Both the position numbers and the translations under genes were made by a program. Shown one piece after another: positions 24,211-35,600 of a stretch of 64,000 bases of DNA; positions within the stretch are counted from its first letter, which is position 1, and every line of letters begins with the position of its first letter. The DNA is taken from the NCBI GenBank assembly GCA_002914805.1, contig JXTB01000608.1:142357-206356 (forward strand). Direction: 5' to 3'. The stretch comes from Parasponia andersonii. Taxonomy: Eukaryota > Streptophyta > Magnoliopsida > Rosales > Cannabaceae. The notes beneath the pieces are model-generated. The model did not search any database. It saw nothing but the letters and a program-made list of their open reading frames with translations, and had not been told where the DNA came from.

Positions 24211-24362
24211 TTTTTTTTTTTAAAAATGAGGTATAACTAATGACCTTACTATAAATTTTAAAGGAAAATAACACACACTCTACCAAGATTTGAACTTCTG
24301 ACTTCTTAAACTCACACACACATCCCTCAAACCTTAAACCAACTGAGCTAATCCCAGTTAAC
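24211..24362 (-). mobile_element. tRNA-derived SINE with 18-bp target duplication
   Basis: On the minus strand the head reads GGGATTAGCTCAGTTGG (box A of a tRNA-type RNA polymerase III promoter). About 50 bp later comes AGTTCAAATCTTGG (box B). The 3' end runs into an A-rich tail (T-run at 24211-24221 on the plus strand). ACTTTCATCTATATYTAT flanks it at 24193-24210 and 24363-24380, 17 of 18 matching: the long target duplication expected from LINE-driven insertion. It is about 150 bp long. A tRNA gene is excluded by the A tail and the lack of a cloverleaf 3' half. Confidence 0.85.
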
Positions 24363-24478
24363 ACTTTCATCTATATCTATAAGAGGCATTCATGCAACAT
24401 AATATTTCCATGAAATTTTTGCGAATTTGCTCATTGAGCACCACTTAATAACTAATACAAACGCAAACATATATTCAT
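24363..24478 (+). promoter_or_regulatory. Proximal upstream region of CASP-like gene
   Basis: The 116 bp between the SINE and the start codon include TATATCTATAAGAGG (24372-24386), a TATA-like sequence about 95 bp upstream of the ATG. The right copy of the SINE target duplication overlaps it. Whether this is the working TATA box cannot be told from sequence alone. Confidence 0.4.
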
Positions 24479-25908
24479 ATGGATCCAACGAGTTCCTCCA
24501 AGAGTTTCTCCAACATAAGCAGCTGGAAGCTGGCAATTGCTGCTGGTGCATTAAGGATCATTACCGTCGTTTTACTATCCGTGTCGTTCACGATCCTCAA
24601 CAACAATGTTTTGGGAACGCCGTATTACCATATAAGTGATCCCGGGAGAATTCTACAATTTCGTGATACTGCTGGATATCAGTAAGCAAAATTAAGTATA
24701 CTATGCATACGTATATATATAGTTGTATATTTTAAAAATTAAAAAAGAGAAATCTATTCTCCTAAGCATAGTTGACCATATGTATATAATCTAATATACA
24801 GTTGTTTAGTACTAAGTAGCACTTATTATTATTATTTTTTCATTTCGTAAAATTTTATATTATTTGTGATCATAGTTCATATCTTAAAATTAATTGCATT
24901 TAGGTACATGGTCGCCACAATTTTCGTTGGACTTGGCTATTCAGCCGTGCAGATCGTGTTATCCATGTATCTACTGATCAGAAAAAACAAGGATGCCAAT
25001 AAGCTTCTTTTGTTTCAGTTCTACGGTGATAAGGTAGAATTAATCGTACATACATACACACATACACACACATGCACGTTTTATTTAAAGGGTCCATTTT
25101 ACTTTTGCGGCCCCCGGCTGAATTACGAAGAATATCTCACCGTACCTCCTAAACTATTAAAATTTTGAATTTTGCTTCTGGCCTAAATCGCTTAAAAAAG
25201 TGTCATGTTTGTCAGAGAAATTAACAAACGTGAATTTGACAAGCGTCACAATTTTGGATTGTTTTTTTTTTTTGAAAATCCAGATGAGTATTTGGGAATA
25301 AAATCCATAAATGTCAAGTAGTGCAATTTTTCATTGTTTTTCTAACAAATTGACAAGTTAGTAGTAGTTCATCGAGCAAAATTGAAACTTCAAATTATTC
25401 AGAGGCATATTGAGATATTTTACATAATTTGAAGAAATATGAGATAGTCCTGAATATTTGTATAAATACACATTAACAAAGGTATTTACGTCATAACTTC
25501 ATCGTAATAAATATTCAGATATTAAATTTTCGCTAATTAAACTTGTAAAACTCACCTGAATTGTGATTTATGAGGTTGCAATTACGTAACAACTAATTTC
25601 CAGATCACTATCATCTGCACATGAGTTTTAATTTCTCTTGATTCATGCCTTTCTAATTACATATAATGGGTACTATTGCAATATTGCAGGTGATATCATA
25701 TCTATTAATCTCAGGTGCTATTGGAGGATATATTACTGCCAACGACAAAAGGGATTTTTTCGATAAATCTTATGATCAAATCGAGTCTGCTCTTAGTCAC
25801 TCAAACACATCAGCAAGCTTGCTTCTCCTTGGCTTCCTATGCTCTGCCATCTCATCTGTCCTCTCTTCCTACACACTCCCCAAGAGATCAAGTAGTACTG
25901 ATGATTGA
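24479..25908 (+). CDS. CASP-like membrane protein (CASPL4D-like), three exons
   Basis: Three exons, 24479-24681, 24904-25033 and 25690-25908 (stop included), join in frame across GT-AG introns to give 183 residues, the usual size of CASP-like (former UPF0497/DUF588) proteins. Four hydrophobic spans are visible: about residues 16-41 (WKLAIAAGALRIITVVLL), 69-92 (MVATIFVGLGYSAVQIVL), 112-129 (VISYLLISGAIGGYITA) and 153-174 (ASLLLLGFLCSAISSVLS). The motifs FYGDKVISYLL, FFDKSY and LLGFLCSAISSVLSSY are hallmarks of the group. Founding CASPs organise the endodermal Casparian-strip membrane domain; CASPL4 members have less defined plasma-membrane roles. A SINE lies just upstream and intron 2 holds a MITE-like inverted repeat. 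No stops or frameshifts, so it is probably functional. Confidence 0.9.
25085..25455. mobile_element. MITE-like inverted repeat in CASPL intron 2
   Basis: The segment around 25115-25185 (GAATATCTCACCGTACCTCC, then TTGAATTTTGCTTC) is repeated in inverted, diverged form around 25370-25440 (GAGCAAAATTGAAACTTC, then CATATTGAGATATTTTACAT). This fold-back of about 370 bp fits a MITE inside the intron. Ends and target duplication are not clear. Confidence 0.45.
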
Positions 25909-25933
25909 ATTAAGGAGAGTTTACCAGAAATAA

Positions 25934-26449
25934 TCGAAGATTATTAATGGTTTAATGTAACTGTCCTCAGTATTAATTTAAGGAAAAATATTAAAAATTT
26001 CCCTTGTGTTTTAGTAAAATGTCGATCATATCGAGCATGTTTTTTTAGGAAAGCGAGATGTATCCTTTTATTTTCTTAAATCAATCAGAACAAAACTGCG
26101 CCTTGCCTAGATTTAGTCAAAATTATATTGTGAAATGATTCTAACGCACAAGTCAAAACTAATCAAAATAGTCAAACTACCTCCTTAGTCTATAACCAAA
26201 TACCAAAATACAAGTTAATTTGGAGGTTGCGTGTAATATTTTAAACATAATATTTAGTATTTTGGCATTGGGTGAAATCCAAAAAATACTGTGAGGTGGT
26301 TTGGATATTCCGTAATTTAAATCCTAAGGTTTAAATTATACAAAATAATATACTCAAAATTAAGAATTTCCGAAAATGGATACCTTGAACTGATTTTTTT
26401 GATTAATTTTAGTAATGAAAAAACAAAAATGATGAAAATAAACTTGTTT
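25934..26449. other. Intergenic sequence downstream of CASP-like gene
   Basis: AT-rich with no gene seen. It may hold the 3' untranslated region just after 25908 and perhaps another MITE-like stretch (26000-26390), but no termini were recognised. Confidence 0.35.
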
Positions 26450-26879
26450 TCAAGATTTTCTCATAAGCCCATCAATAGCCCATCAATACGAAGTCCAATA
26501 ATTTGGAGCACCCATTAGCCCAAGTTCATCAAAACCCATAAAAACGAAGTCTAATTAGAAAAGTAAGCCAACTCCTGGAAAATTCTACTTATAAGTCATG
26601 TGATTTGTGTTAGGTTAAGTGTGCGGTATTTATAATTTTTGTATTTTTTTTTAATTAGACCATTTTTCATAGATGAGAATGACTTGTGCTAACTATAAAT
26701 ACTCCTCCCTATTTAAGTTCTAAGTCTCGAGTAAAGAAGAAAAGGTTCTAGGAGTGAAGTGAGAAAGAAAAAAAGTATAGTTTCTAGTGAGTGAGTACGC
26801 GAGTTTGAGGAGTAAAGTTGAGAAATTCTCTCTTGCAATAATATTTAAGTAATCAATAAAGTTTGTCTTATTTTTAACA
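26450..26879 (+). repeat. Copia 5' LTR (3' part recognised)
   Basis: The TATA-like CTATAAATACTCC at 26692-26704 is followed by a plausible transcript leader ending TTTTTAACA at 26879, directly before a primer-site sequence. A short duplication AGCCCATCAATA occurs at 26465-26488. The LTR start was not found. The gag at 34103-34424 is the matching internal region once the nested insertions are removed. Confidence 0.55.
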
Positions 26880-26882
26880 AAG

Positions 26883-26894
26883 TAGTATTAGAGC
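26883..26894 (+). other. Primer-binding site, copia (decayed)
   Basis: TAGTATTAGAGC differs from the initiator-tRNA-Met site TGGTATCAGAGC by two transitions. It follows the LTR end by three bases, as in many plant copia elements. Confidence 0.6.
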
Positions 26895-27359
26895 GAAATA
26901 GTGAGAGATCTTTTGAAATTCTATGTATATGCTCTATGGATGTAGTTTTGACTTATCTTCCACATCAAAAAAGCTTTCTTGAGATTGACAGTGCAAACAG
27001 TTTGTTCCCAACCTATTACCTATGGCATATCACATTGAAGAGCCTGATGAGATGAACATGCTGCCAAAAAATCAATCCAATTGGAGTCTAGACGAGCCTG
27101 TACAATTCATCAGAAGTTTGCTGCCAGAAAATTAGTCAACTTATCGAGTTAAGCTGAGCTCGAGTCGAGCCATCAAGCTTATTGACCAAGCCGTCAGAGC
27201 CATTCAACTAAGCCGTGACAGAGCCATCTGAGTCATTGATCTTAGCTATTGACTAGCATTGACTTTTGACCGTTAACTTTGACCAAGTTTATTAACCAGC
27301 CACCTAAGATTTTTTGATGTTCCAGATCCATCCGTGTAGTTAAAATTACAAAAATCCAA
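26895..27359 (+). other. Copia leader between primer site and gag
   Basis: Untranslated leader of the copia element, with no frame supported. It is interrupted at 27360 by a MITE and resumes for about 30 bp (28235-28265) before the chromovirus. The native sequence leads straight into the gag ATG at 34104. Confidence 0.5.
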
Positions 27360-28234
27360 GGATTAAAATGTCGATGTTAATATCGATGTCAAGATTTTTA
27401 TTTTATGGATATTGTCGATGTCAAAAATATTCTGGAAAAATACCAAAATTTGTCTTTAAACTCAAAATTTTCAAGGAAAATTCTAAAAAAATACTAAAAC
27501 AAGTGATATTGCATAATTTATACTAGTGTTTATTTAAAAAAAAAAAACCTATTTATACTTTATAAGACAATGAATAGATGTATATAATAGAAAAATGATC
27601 GAATTTCATTTTATAGAACAATTTTAAAATCAGAATATATATCATACTATTTTATTAAATACATCACATATAAATACCTTACAAATTACAACTAGTTCTA
27701 AATTACATTGAAAATAAAAAAAAATCACTGATAATATAAAGAAGTTCAAATACATTCAATATCAAAAAGAGTTTCTATGAAGTTGAAAGTCATCAGAAAA
27801 TTTTTCGTCTTAGTACAAAATTTCTTTCAAAGGTCACGAGAGCCCTTTGTAGAGATTCCAAAATAATAAATACAAGTAGAGTAAATATTTTCATTAAATA
27901 CAAGTAACACTACAACTTTGCCAATTTATTTTTGTACTCTTTACTACAATTTTATTTAAAAAAATGAAAAAAATAGACTTGAAAAAAATTTGACATTTCT
28001 GTTTATATTTCAAAATATTGATGATATTGTCATGATAATGTCCATAAATGTCTCAATATTAGCTCATTTTTTTTCCGACATTTATTTATTGACATATCTT
28101 CGATATTGTCGAAATTTTATAGATATTTCATGAATACATAGCAAAAAATATATTTTCACCCTATGTCGATATTGAGCTTTTAAAATACGGATATTATCGC
28201 AACAATGTCAACAAATGTCACGATATTTTAATCC
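27360..28234. mobile_element. MITE or small DNA transposon, 875 bp
   Basis: Left end GGATTAAAATGTCGATG and right end, inverted, GGATTAAAATATCGTGAC. Both are followed by repeated ATATTGTCGATG-like motifs (27375-27430 and 28000-28225). It lies within the copia leader. There is no coding frame and a clean target duplication was not found, so the superfamily is unassigned. Confidence 0.55.
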
Positions 28235-28265
28235 ATGCCAAAATCTCACTCTATCAAAAGCTATG

Positions 28266-28883
28266 TGTTATGACCCTAGCCTTAAACTAGACAATCGTGC
28301 AGCACTTAGCACAGCCCATCACACTAAGTCAGCCTACTAACACTCAAGAAATGGACTTAGAGTAAGCTTTGAGACAAAGTAATAAGGATAAGAGAGTTTG
28401 AGTGAATAAATGGCTTTGTATTACTCTTAGAATCAATTCTTACAAATGGGACTTGTGTACAAATGAACCTAAGGGGTCTTTTATATAGGCAAAGCCTAAT
28501 CAACCAAGGGTTATGATCGTGCCAAGTGGCATGATCTTACAAAGGGTCTAGAATATTCTCAAATAAAGTTACAATATCTACAAAGATATTTAAATAGAGA
28601 AATCTAGAACAAGCATGGTATAGATCCTTCTAAGAAGTTCACCCACCATCTTGGCTCTTCCAAGTCATGCTAGGAGGTTTTAGGACCGTCCATCCCATCT
28701 AGCACCATCTAGCCTTGTTTAGAGCCTTCTAGGAATTAGTAGTGCCATCTAGAGTCTTCTAGAAGTGGCCATCACGTTCTAGGGCTTTCCTCAATCCTTT
28801 TGGATGAGCAGTATATATAGAGGACCTTACAGCCACGAGTAACAACATTTGGATTTAGGGAGCCAAATGAATGGGGTGTAACA
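28266..28883 (-). repeat. Chromovirus 3' LTR (left copy)
   Basis: Begins TGTTATGACCCTAGCC and ends GGGGTGTAACA. It is followed by CCCTCCCCCACTC, which on the minus strand is the polypurine tract GAGTGGGGGAGGG. It is 618 bp and clearly homologous to 33453-34102, including the AGTATATATAGAGGACCTTA stretch. Confidence 0.9.
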
Positions 28884-28978
28884 CCCTCCCCCACTCAAGT
28901 TTATGATGTCCTCATCGCACTATTGACTTTGAACCACTCGATATAGTTTTTGAATTAATACAAGGCATCCTCATGCTC

Positions 28979-31833
28979 CTAGCTAGCCTTAGCCTCGAGC
29001 AAATTCTTCCATTTCACTAGGTATTCTCGATAATTAGGAACACCACGTCGGTGGATTAAGTGATCAGCCAAAATATTCTCCACCTCTTTATCATAACAAG
29101 TTACCACCGCAGTAAGAGCCCTTTTGGACTTACCCCTTGAAGGATCTCCCTCATCTCCATGGTAGGGTTTTAACATGCTAACATTGAAGACAGGGAAAAT
29201 CTTTAACTTGACAGGGAGTTGAAGCTTATAGGAGACCTTACCTATGTGCTAGAATACTAGAAATGGACCCTCATATTTGCGCACCAACCCTTTATGTACC
29301 TTCCTTAAGGTTTGAATTATTGGGGCAATAGCTTGACAAGAACTAAATTCCCCATTTTGGTACTCAACGTGCCTCCTCTTTTTATCAGCCTACTTCTTCA
29401 TTCTTTTAGAAACTTTGTACAAGTAGGCCCTAGCCAACTTCACTTATTGATGTCATGCCTTAGTAAACTTGAATGCTACAGGACTCTTTCTATCGTAACT
29501 TGTCACTAAGGCATGTGGGGTCATAGGTTGTTGACCCATGACTATCTCAAAGGGACTCTTGCTCATAGACTTGCTCCTCTGGAGGTTAAAGGAGAATTGG
29601 GCTACATCAAGTAATTTTGCCCAATATTTTTGGTTGGCACTCACAAAGCGCCTCAAATATAGCTCCAACAAGGCATTCACCCTTTCCGTCTAGCTATCAC
29701 TTTGGGGGTAAAAGCTAGTAGAAAAATTCAAGTCAGAACCCATCAACTTGAACAATTCTGTCCACAACCTTCTAGTGAATCGGGGATCATGATCAATTAC
29801 GATGTTTGATGGGACTTCCTAAAACTTTACGACATGCTTCATAAAGAGCCGCGCGGTCTCATCGGCGAGATAATCAAGTGAAGCAGGTATAAAGGTGGCA
29901 TACTTGCTGAAGCGATCCACCACTACTATAATACTGCCAAAGCCCTCTGACTTAGGCAGGTTAGTGATAAAATCCATAGAAACACTCTCCCACGACCTCT
30001 CAGGAATAGGGAGAGGTTCCAACAAATCACCCAGTGATTGTTGTTCTACCTTATCTTGTTAGTACATAATACAAGTTTATACATAGGCCTCGACATCACC
30101 CCTTAGTTGCGGCCAATAGTAGATAGATTTGATAAGAGCAAGAATGCATTTCTGACCTGGGTGACCAGCTCACAAGAAATCATGGCACTCTTTGATAATC
30201 TCTTTTTTTAAGTTCCCCCACTTAGGCACATAGAGTCGATTGCCTTTGGCATAGAGAAGTTCATTGCTAGTCAAAAACATCTCGTCTTTCCTTCCGTCAC
30301 TAGAGGCAGCAAGCTCTTTGCAAGAACATTGTGTTCTAGTCCTTCCTTGATTTTCTCTATCAAGGTGCTATCGGGCCTACTTAAGGCGGCTAGCTCTGCC
30401 TTTTTGCTTAGGGCATCTGCCACCATATTGGCCTTCCCAGGCTTATATTCAAGTTTGTAATCGAATTCTGCAAAGAAATCTTGTTACCGAGCTTGCTTAG
30501 GACTCAAATTTTTCTGAGTTTGAAAGTAGCTTGTGGCTACGTTGTCGGTCATGATCGTGAAGTGAGTACCGAACAAGTAGTGTCGCCATATCTTTAGGCA
30601 ATGGATGACAACAGTCATCTCTTTTTCTTGCACCATGTAACGTCTTTCGGTGTCATTGAGCTTGCAGCTTTCTTAAGCAATTGGATACCCTTCTTGCATT
30701 AGTACTACGCCAATAGCAAAGTCAGAAGTATTCTTATAAAGCTTATATGCCTTTGAGTGATCGAGTAAACTGAGAACCGGCTCTTTGCTTACCGCCCTCT
30801 TCAAGTCTTCGAATGAAACTTGATACTCAGGTGTCCACTCCCAAGACATGTTCTTCTTGAATAAGTTAGTAAATGGCGTTGCTCTTACTGAATAAGACTT
30901 GATGAATCGCCTATAATAGTTCAGAAGTCCAAGGAAGGTTCTTAACTTTGGCACCTTAGCAGGAGGTTTCCACTTTTGGATAGCTTACACCTAGGCTTCA
31001 TGTATCATAAGTTTCCCATCCTTTATCTTATGTCCTAGGAACATCACTTCCTCTTAGGTGAAGGAGCACTTCTCTTTCTTGAAGAATAGTTGGTTTTCCC
31101 TCAAGATCTCGAACACCTTCCTCAAATGTTCTAAGTGCTCTTCCATGGTCTTGCTATAGATGACTATATCATTAAGATAGACTACCACGAACTAATCAAG
31201 GTATGGATAGTATAACTTATTCAAGAGGGTGCAAAAGGTAGCAGGTACATTGGTAAGACCAAATGGCATGACTAAGAACTTATAAGCACCATACCTTATC
31301 ACGCACGTGGTCTTGGGTTCATCCCCCTCTACTATGTGTACTTGGTAGTACCCCGAGTGTAAATCAAGCTTTGAGAAGTATCTAGCATTCCCAAGTTGGT
31401 CAAATAAGTCGGTAATAAGCAGGATAGGGCACTTGTTCTTTACCATCAGCTTGTTAAGAGCCCAGTAATCAATGCACATCCTTAGTGAGCCATATTTCTT
31501 TTTCTAGAACAACACCGGGGCACCAAAAGGAGCTTTGGAGGGCCTGAAGAAACTCGCATCAAGTAATTCTTTTTGTTGTTTCTAGAGTTCTACTAACTCT
31601 GGAGAGGCCATCCGATAGGGACTCATTGCAGGTGGTCTCGTGCCTGGCTCAAGCTTGATCTCATGATCCACCTCCCTCCTAGGTGGAAGTTTTTTGGGCA
31701 GGGCGTCAGGCATCACATCTTGGAATTCATCCAAGACAGTTTGCACCTTTATGGATAGGTTACCTTGAGGTTCCAACTCTTCATCATCGTGCTCCTTTAG
31801 GATGGCCAAGTAACTCTCCTCCTCCCTTCTCAA
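28979..31833 (-). pseudogene. Chromovirus pol: RT, RNase H, integrase, chromodomain
   Basis: From right to left: reverse transcriptase (31192-31833) with [12 protein letters not shown] and, near 31160-31180, VVYLNDIVIYS, where the catalytic YxDD is changed to YLND; RNase H and its linker (30673-30954) with FLGLLNYYRRFIKSYS and a decayed active-site block (NTSDFAIG); integrase core (29453-30025) with SMDFITNLPKSEGF and VVVDRFSKYATFIPA, cut by TAG at 29819-29821 at a Trp site; and a chromodomain (28979-29100) with IHRRGVPNYREYLVKWKN. The Asp-to-Asn change and repeated stops mean no active enzyme. Order and chromodomain define a chromovirus. Confidence 0.88.
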
Positions 31834-31991
31834 GCCCTTTTTGAATTAAAGTGCAGAGAGTGCTTTATTTTCTGCTTTCGTGGATCACTCCGTTGGTATC
31901 ATAAAAGCCTTTTCATCATCCATGATACACATAGAGTTGGCAAAAGGAACAGAGAATGCCCGCACTACATCAAGGAACTCCAAACCAAGCA

Positions 31992-33401
31992 CTACCACAA
32001 AATCATCCATTGGCACCACTGATAAGTCAAGTTGACCAGCCCATGCACCAAGGCAGCCTTAATACCATGAGCAACCTCATGGATGGGGCGTGCTGCTGAG
32101 TTCACTGCCTTGAGGAAGCCTCCTCTATTGGATACCAACAAGCCCAACCGTCTAGCTTCTTCAACAGAGATAAAGTTGTGGAATGCACTTGTGTCAACCA
32201 AGGCTTTAGTGGCTTTGCCATTGATTGTTGTATCCACAAAAAGTAGACCCTTAGCTTGTAACTTAAGGGCTGATTGTAAGGTATTAAGGAGTTGCAAGGA
32301 ACCAACATGTGTACCACTATCTTCTTTATCACCTCCTTTTTGGCTTGGCTCAGAGGTAATTAAGACATTGAGAGCTTTCTTCTTGGGACACTCGTGTGCC
32401 CAAAGTGGCCCATCATATAGGAAGCACTTGACTCTTGGCTTGGAGAAGTCACGGTCTTCCTTCTCTTCGCCCTTGTCTTTGTGCCTGTAGGAGGAACTAT
32501 CTTTGTTCCATTTTCTTCCTTTTGTTTGCACTCCCCCACTCTTTGCTTCACCACCTAAGTCCTAGACGCCATGGCACTTGAGCTCTAACTTGGCCCAGTT
32601 TTGAAGACCATCTATGAACAAGAATAGGGAATCTTTATCTGGAGTGTTAGGGACTTCGAGCAAGAGTGTGGTAAACTCTTTCACGTAGTCTCTAACACTG
32701 CTAGATTGTTTGAGGTGGTGAAGACAGCCTCTCGCCTCCTCTTCGGCATTCTCGGGGAAGAATTATCTTTTTAGCTCTCTTTTGAAGTCATCAAAGGTGG
32801 CTATAGTGCACACCCCTCATTACATCTCTCCATGTCTTCCCCTCTACCATAGCATAGTGGTATCGGTTAGATACAAAGTAACACTATGAATTTTACCAGC
32901 ATCATCTGTCATACTGGCGGCCTCAAAGTATTATTCGAGTCCCCATAGGAAGTTCTCAACTTTCCTAGCATTGCGAGTATCATTGAAGGTCTTTGGTTTA
33001 GGTACCTCAAACTTCTTTGCCTCAATAGTTATTATGGTGATCACCCCCCTAGCCACCGCTCACTTACACAAAGCAAGATCACCATCTATCACATCTACTC
33101 TAAGTAAAATATTAGTGAGTTCTCTTTGAAAGAGATCTTGTACCTTGGCAATCTCCAAATGAAAGGACTCAATCTCGTGCCTTAAGTCGGCCTCTAGCCT
33201 ACCAAGCACATCTTTGATGCCGCTATGGATCTCTGCATCCGTGGTCTTCAAACAGTTGCAAAGGCCATCTAGATCGTCTACACGCTCGCCCAACGTGCAA
33301 AAGTTAGACTCTAGTCGGAACACTGTAGCCTCTAAGTTAGTCACCACTCTAGCCTCTAACTTGGTTCCTTTGTCTATAATAAGTTAGTCCATGGTCTTCA
33401 T
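31992..33401 (-). pseudogene. Chromovirus gag and aspartic protease
   Basis: Gag appears to start at an ATG near 33401, with a stop a few codons in. It continues as a helical, coiled-coil-like segment (33060-33347). A CCHC knuckle follows near 32395-32440, reading CFLYDGPLWAHEC, where one Cys appears replaced by Tyr. The protease (32100-32300) has LVDTSAFHNFI, with the active-site DTGA/DSGA as DTSA. Stops split the frame. This is the structural and processing part of the same polyprotein as the pol to its left. Confidence 0.8.
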
Positions 33402-33440
33402 ATGGACAAAGGAACCACCAAGATAAAAAGAGAAACCAAA

Positions 33441-33452
33441 GTTCTGATACCA
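33441..33452 (-). other. Chromovirus primer-binding site
   Basis: The minus strand reads TGGTATCAGAAC immediately inside the right LTR (LTR start TGCTATCATGACCC at 33453), an initiator tRNA-Met type site. It fixes the minus orientation. Confidence 0.85.
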
Positions 33453-34102
33453 TGCTATCATGACCCTAGCCTCAAACTAGATAATCGTATAGCACTTAGC
33501 ACAGTCCATCGCACGCCCCACTAACACTCAAGAAATGGACTTAGAGTAAGCTTTGATACAAAGTTGTAAGGATAAGAGAGTTTGAGTAAATAAATGTCTT
33601 TGTATTACTCTTAGAATACTTAAAACTCTCATAAATGGGACTTGTGTACAAATGAACCCAAGGAGTCCTTTATATAGGCAAAGCCTATACCAACCAAGAG
33701 TTATGATCGTACTAAGTGGCATGATCTTACAAAGGGTTTAGAATATTCTCAAATAAAGCTACAATATCTATAAAGATATTTACATAGAGAAATCGAGAAC
33801 AAGCATAGTCTAGATCCTTTTTAGTGGTTCACCCACTATCTTGGCTTTTCCAAGTTATTCTAAGAGCTTATAGGACCGTATAACCTATCTAGCACCATCA
33901 AGCCTTGTCTAGAGCCTTCTAGGACTTAGTAGTGCTCTCTAGAGTCTTTTAGTCGCCCAAGACCTCTCTCGATCATTCTAGAAGTGTCCACCATGTTCTA
34001 GGGCCTTCCTCAATCCTTTTTGGTGAGTAGTATATATAGAGGACCTTAGAGCCATGAGCAACAACATTTGGATTTAGGGAGCCAAATGAGCGGGGCGCAA
34101 CA
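33453..34102 (-). repeat. Chromovirus 5' LTR (right copy)
   Basis: 650 bp from TGCTATCATGACCC to GGGGCGCAACA. It differs from the left copy by scattered substitutions and a short insertion (33953-33990), so the element is not recent. Confidence 0.9.
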
Positions 34103-34424
34103 TATGGCTACCAGTAGTTTAGCATCTCTTCAAGTTCCATCTCTTAAGGGCAGTAACTTTGATAACTAGACTATCAAAATGAAAGTACTCTTTGGAATAC
34201 CTATTGTTTGCGAGATAATGGAGAAAGGCTACAAAGAGCCAGCAGATGAGACGATACTATCCTCAACATAAAAGGATAACTTAAAGAATTCAAGAAAGAG
34301 AGACAAAAAAGATCTCTTCCTCATCTACCAAGTCTTAGATAACGACGACTTTGATAAAATCTCAAGTACAACCTCTGCCAAGAAAACATGGGAGAAACTT
34401 CAAGTCTCTTATAAGGGAGAAGAT
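34103..34424 (+). pseudogene. Copia gag N-terminal half
   Basis: The frame starts ATG at 34104 (MATSSLASLQVPSLKGSNF), typical of copia gag, and is interrupted by TAG at 34167-34169 where Trp is expected before TIKMKVLFGI. It continues to the UBN2 core (FLIYQVLDNDDFDKISS, then AKKTWEKLQ) and ends at 34424, where an LTR-like sequence begins. The leader and LTR of this element lie at 26450-28265, displaced by the chromovirus. Confidence 0.8.
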
Positions 34425-34889
34425 TGCTAGAAATTTACCTAATACTTAGGAAAAACTATACAAACATGTATAATGGAAAAACACACGATCAGATTACGAA
34501 CACAACAAAAAATTTAGCGAATTTAGGTTTTAAAATTTTTTATATGAAAATAATTTTCATAACTATATAACATTCATATATCAAACATAGTATCATGTAT
34601 AAAGTAAATCAAATCTAAATACAAACTCTAGAGATGAGATTTGGGTTTACCATTTGCATCATGCTCTTTCTTATTCTCTTTATTAATGGTAATCAAATCT
34701 AAAACTCTAGATCTTCTTGTCTATAATTCTGCTTTTGGTTGATGAGATAAGTGGGTACCAAGTTGAATCCATCATTTGAGAACGATCAAGAACACTTTCT
34801 TGATCCTTTGAAATAGCAAGACATGAGATGAGACTATAAGGTTATAGGAAAACTTTTCTCTTTTTTTCTCACTATAATTGGCGCTAAAT

Positions 34890-34948
<59 letters not shown>

Positions 34949-35600
34949 TGCTCTACGTGTGAGACTTTTAGTGTTTCTATGCAATTTTTTTTCTCATATG
35001 TCTTATATATACGGGCTCAAAATCTGCTAATCCTAGTCCAATTAGAATTGAAATTTTTCTTCAATTTGGGCTTTGAGTATAATTTTATAAATATGTCTAA
35101 CCCATGTAACTTATTTATAAAAATACTAACTTCTATGTAGAATCATTATTTTACACAGTTTTATGAAACTAATTTCACAAATACTACAAACTAATTAATA
35201 AGCTTTATTGAGCTAGACAAGGGACCTAATGGATTTAAATAACCAAAGCTCCAATAATATGATAAATACATAAGAAAACTTATTATGGTATTTATATAAA
35301 TACTATTAATATAGGGAACACTTCACCAAAGGTTCAATACTGTACTCTTAGATTAAATATCATGTTTTTATAGAGATTTAATCAACTAGCCTTAATTAAT
35401 CGACCAATCTAGTATATTCTTTACAACATGTAAAATTCCTATATAATATAGTGCAATTTCAATCCTTTTTTAATGGAATGGATCTAAAATTAAATAAGTA
35501 ATGAGCATGTTTAATTATTTAGGAGCCAATTTTGTATGACCTATAAGATCCTTGGGCTAGTTTGTGTCAATTGTCATACTATTATTGGACTGGACCAATC
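34425..35600 (-). repeat. LTR-like sequence with (CT)n, possible solo LTR
   Basis: TGCTAGAAATTTACC at 34425 reads on the minus strand as an LTR end (TTTCTAGCA). A TATA-like GTATATATAAG lies near 35003-35013 (minus) and a (CT)26 tract at 34893-34944. It interrupts the copia gag. No matching outer end or target duplication to AAGAT (34420-34424) was found, so the right limit is approximate. The short frame over the CT tract is an artefact. Confidence 0.4.

Larger units (their letters stand above)
28266..34102 (-). mobile_element. Ty3/gypsy chromovirus, complete structure, degraded
   Basis: Direct LTRs (28266-28883 and 33453-34102) flank a gag-pol read on the minus strand. The primer site is beside the right LTR and a polypurine tract beside the left one. 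TATG directly precedes the left LTR (28262-28265) and directly follows the right LTR (34103-34106), consistent with a shortened or decayed target duplication at the ATGGCTACC start of a copia gag. At 5.8 kb with short LTRs and a C-terminal chromodomain, it is a chromovirus, perhaps the Reina lineage. Many stops make it inactive. Confidence 0.9.

Noticed and set aside
24220..24362. tRNA gene on the minus strand
   Set aside because: Only box A and box B similarity is present. An A-rich tail and an 18-bp target duplication show it is a SINE.
32083..32490. 135-codon plus-strand frame
   Set aside because: Complement of the chromovirus gag/protease region, which has the recognisable motifs.
34772..34984. 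70-codon minus-strand frame over the (CT)n tract
   Set aside because: Simple-sequence Arg/Glu run within LTR-like sequence.
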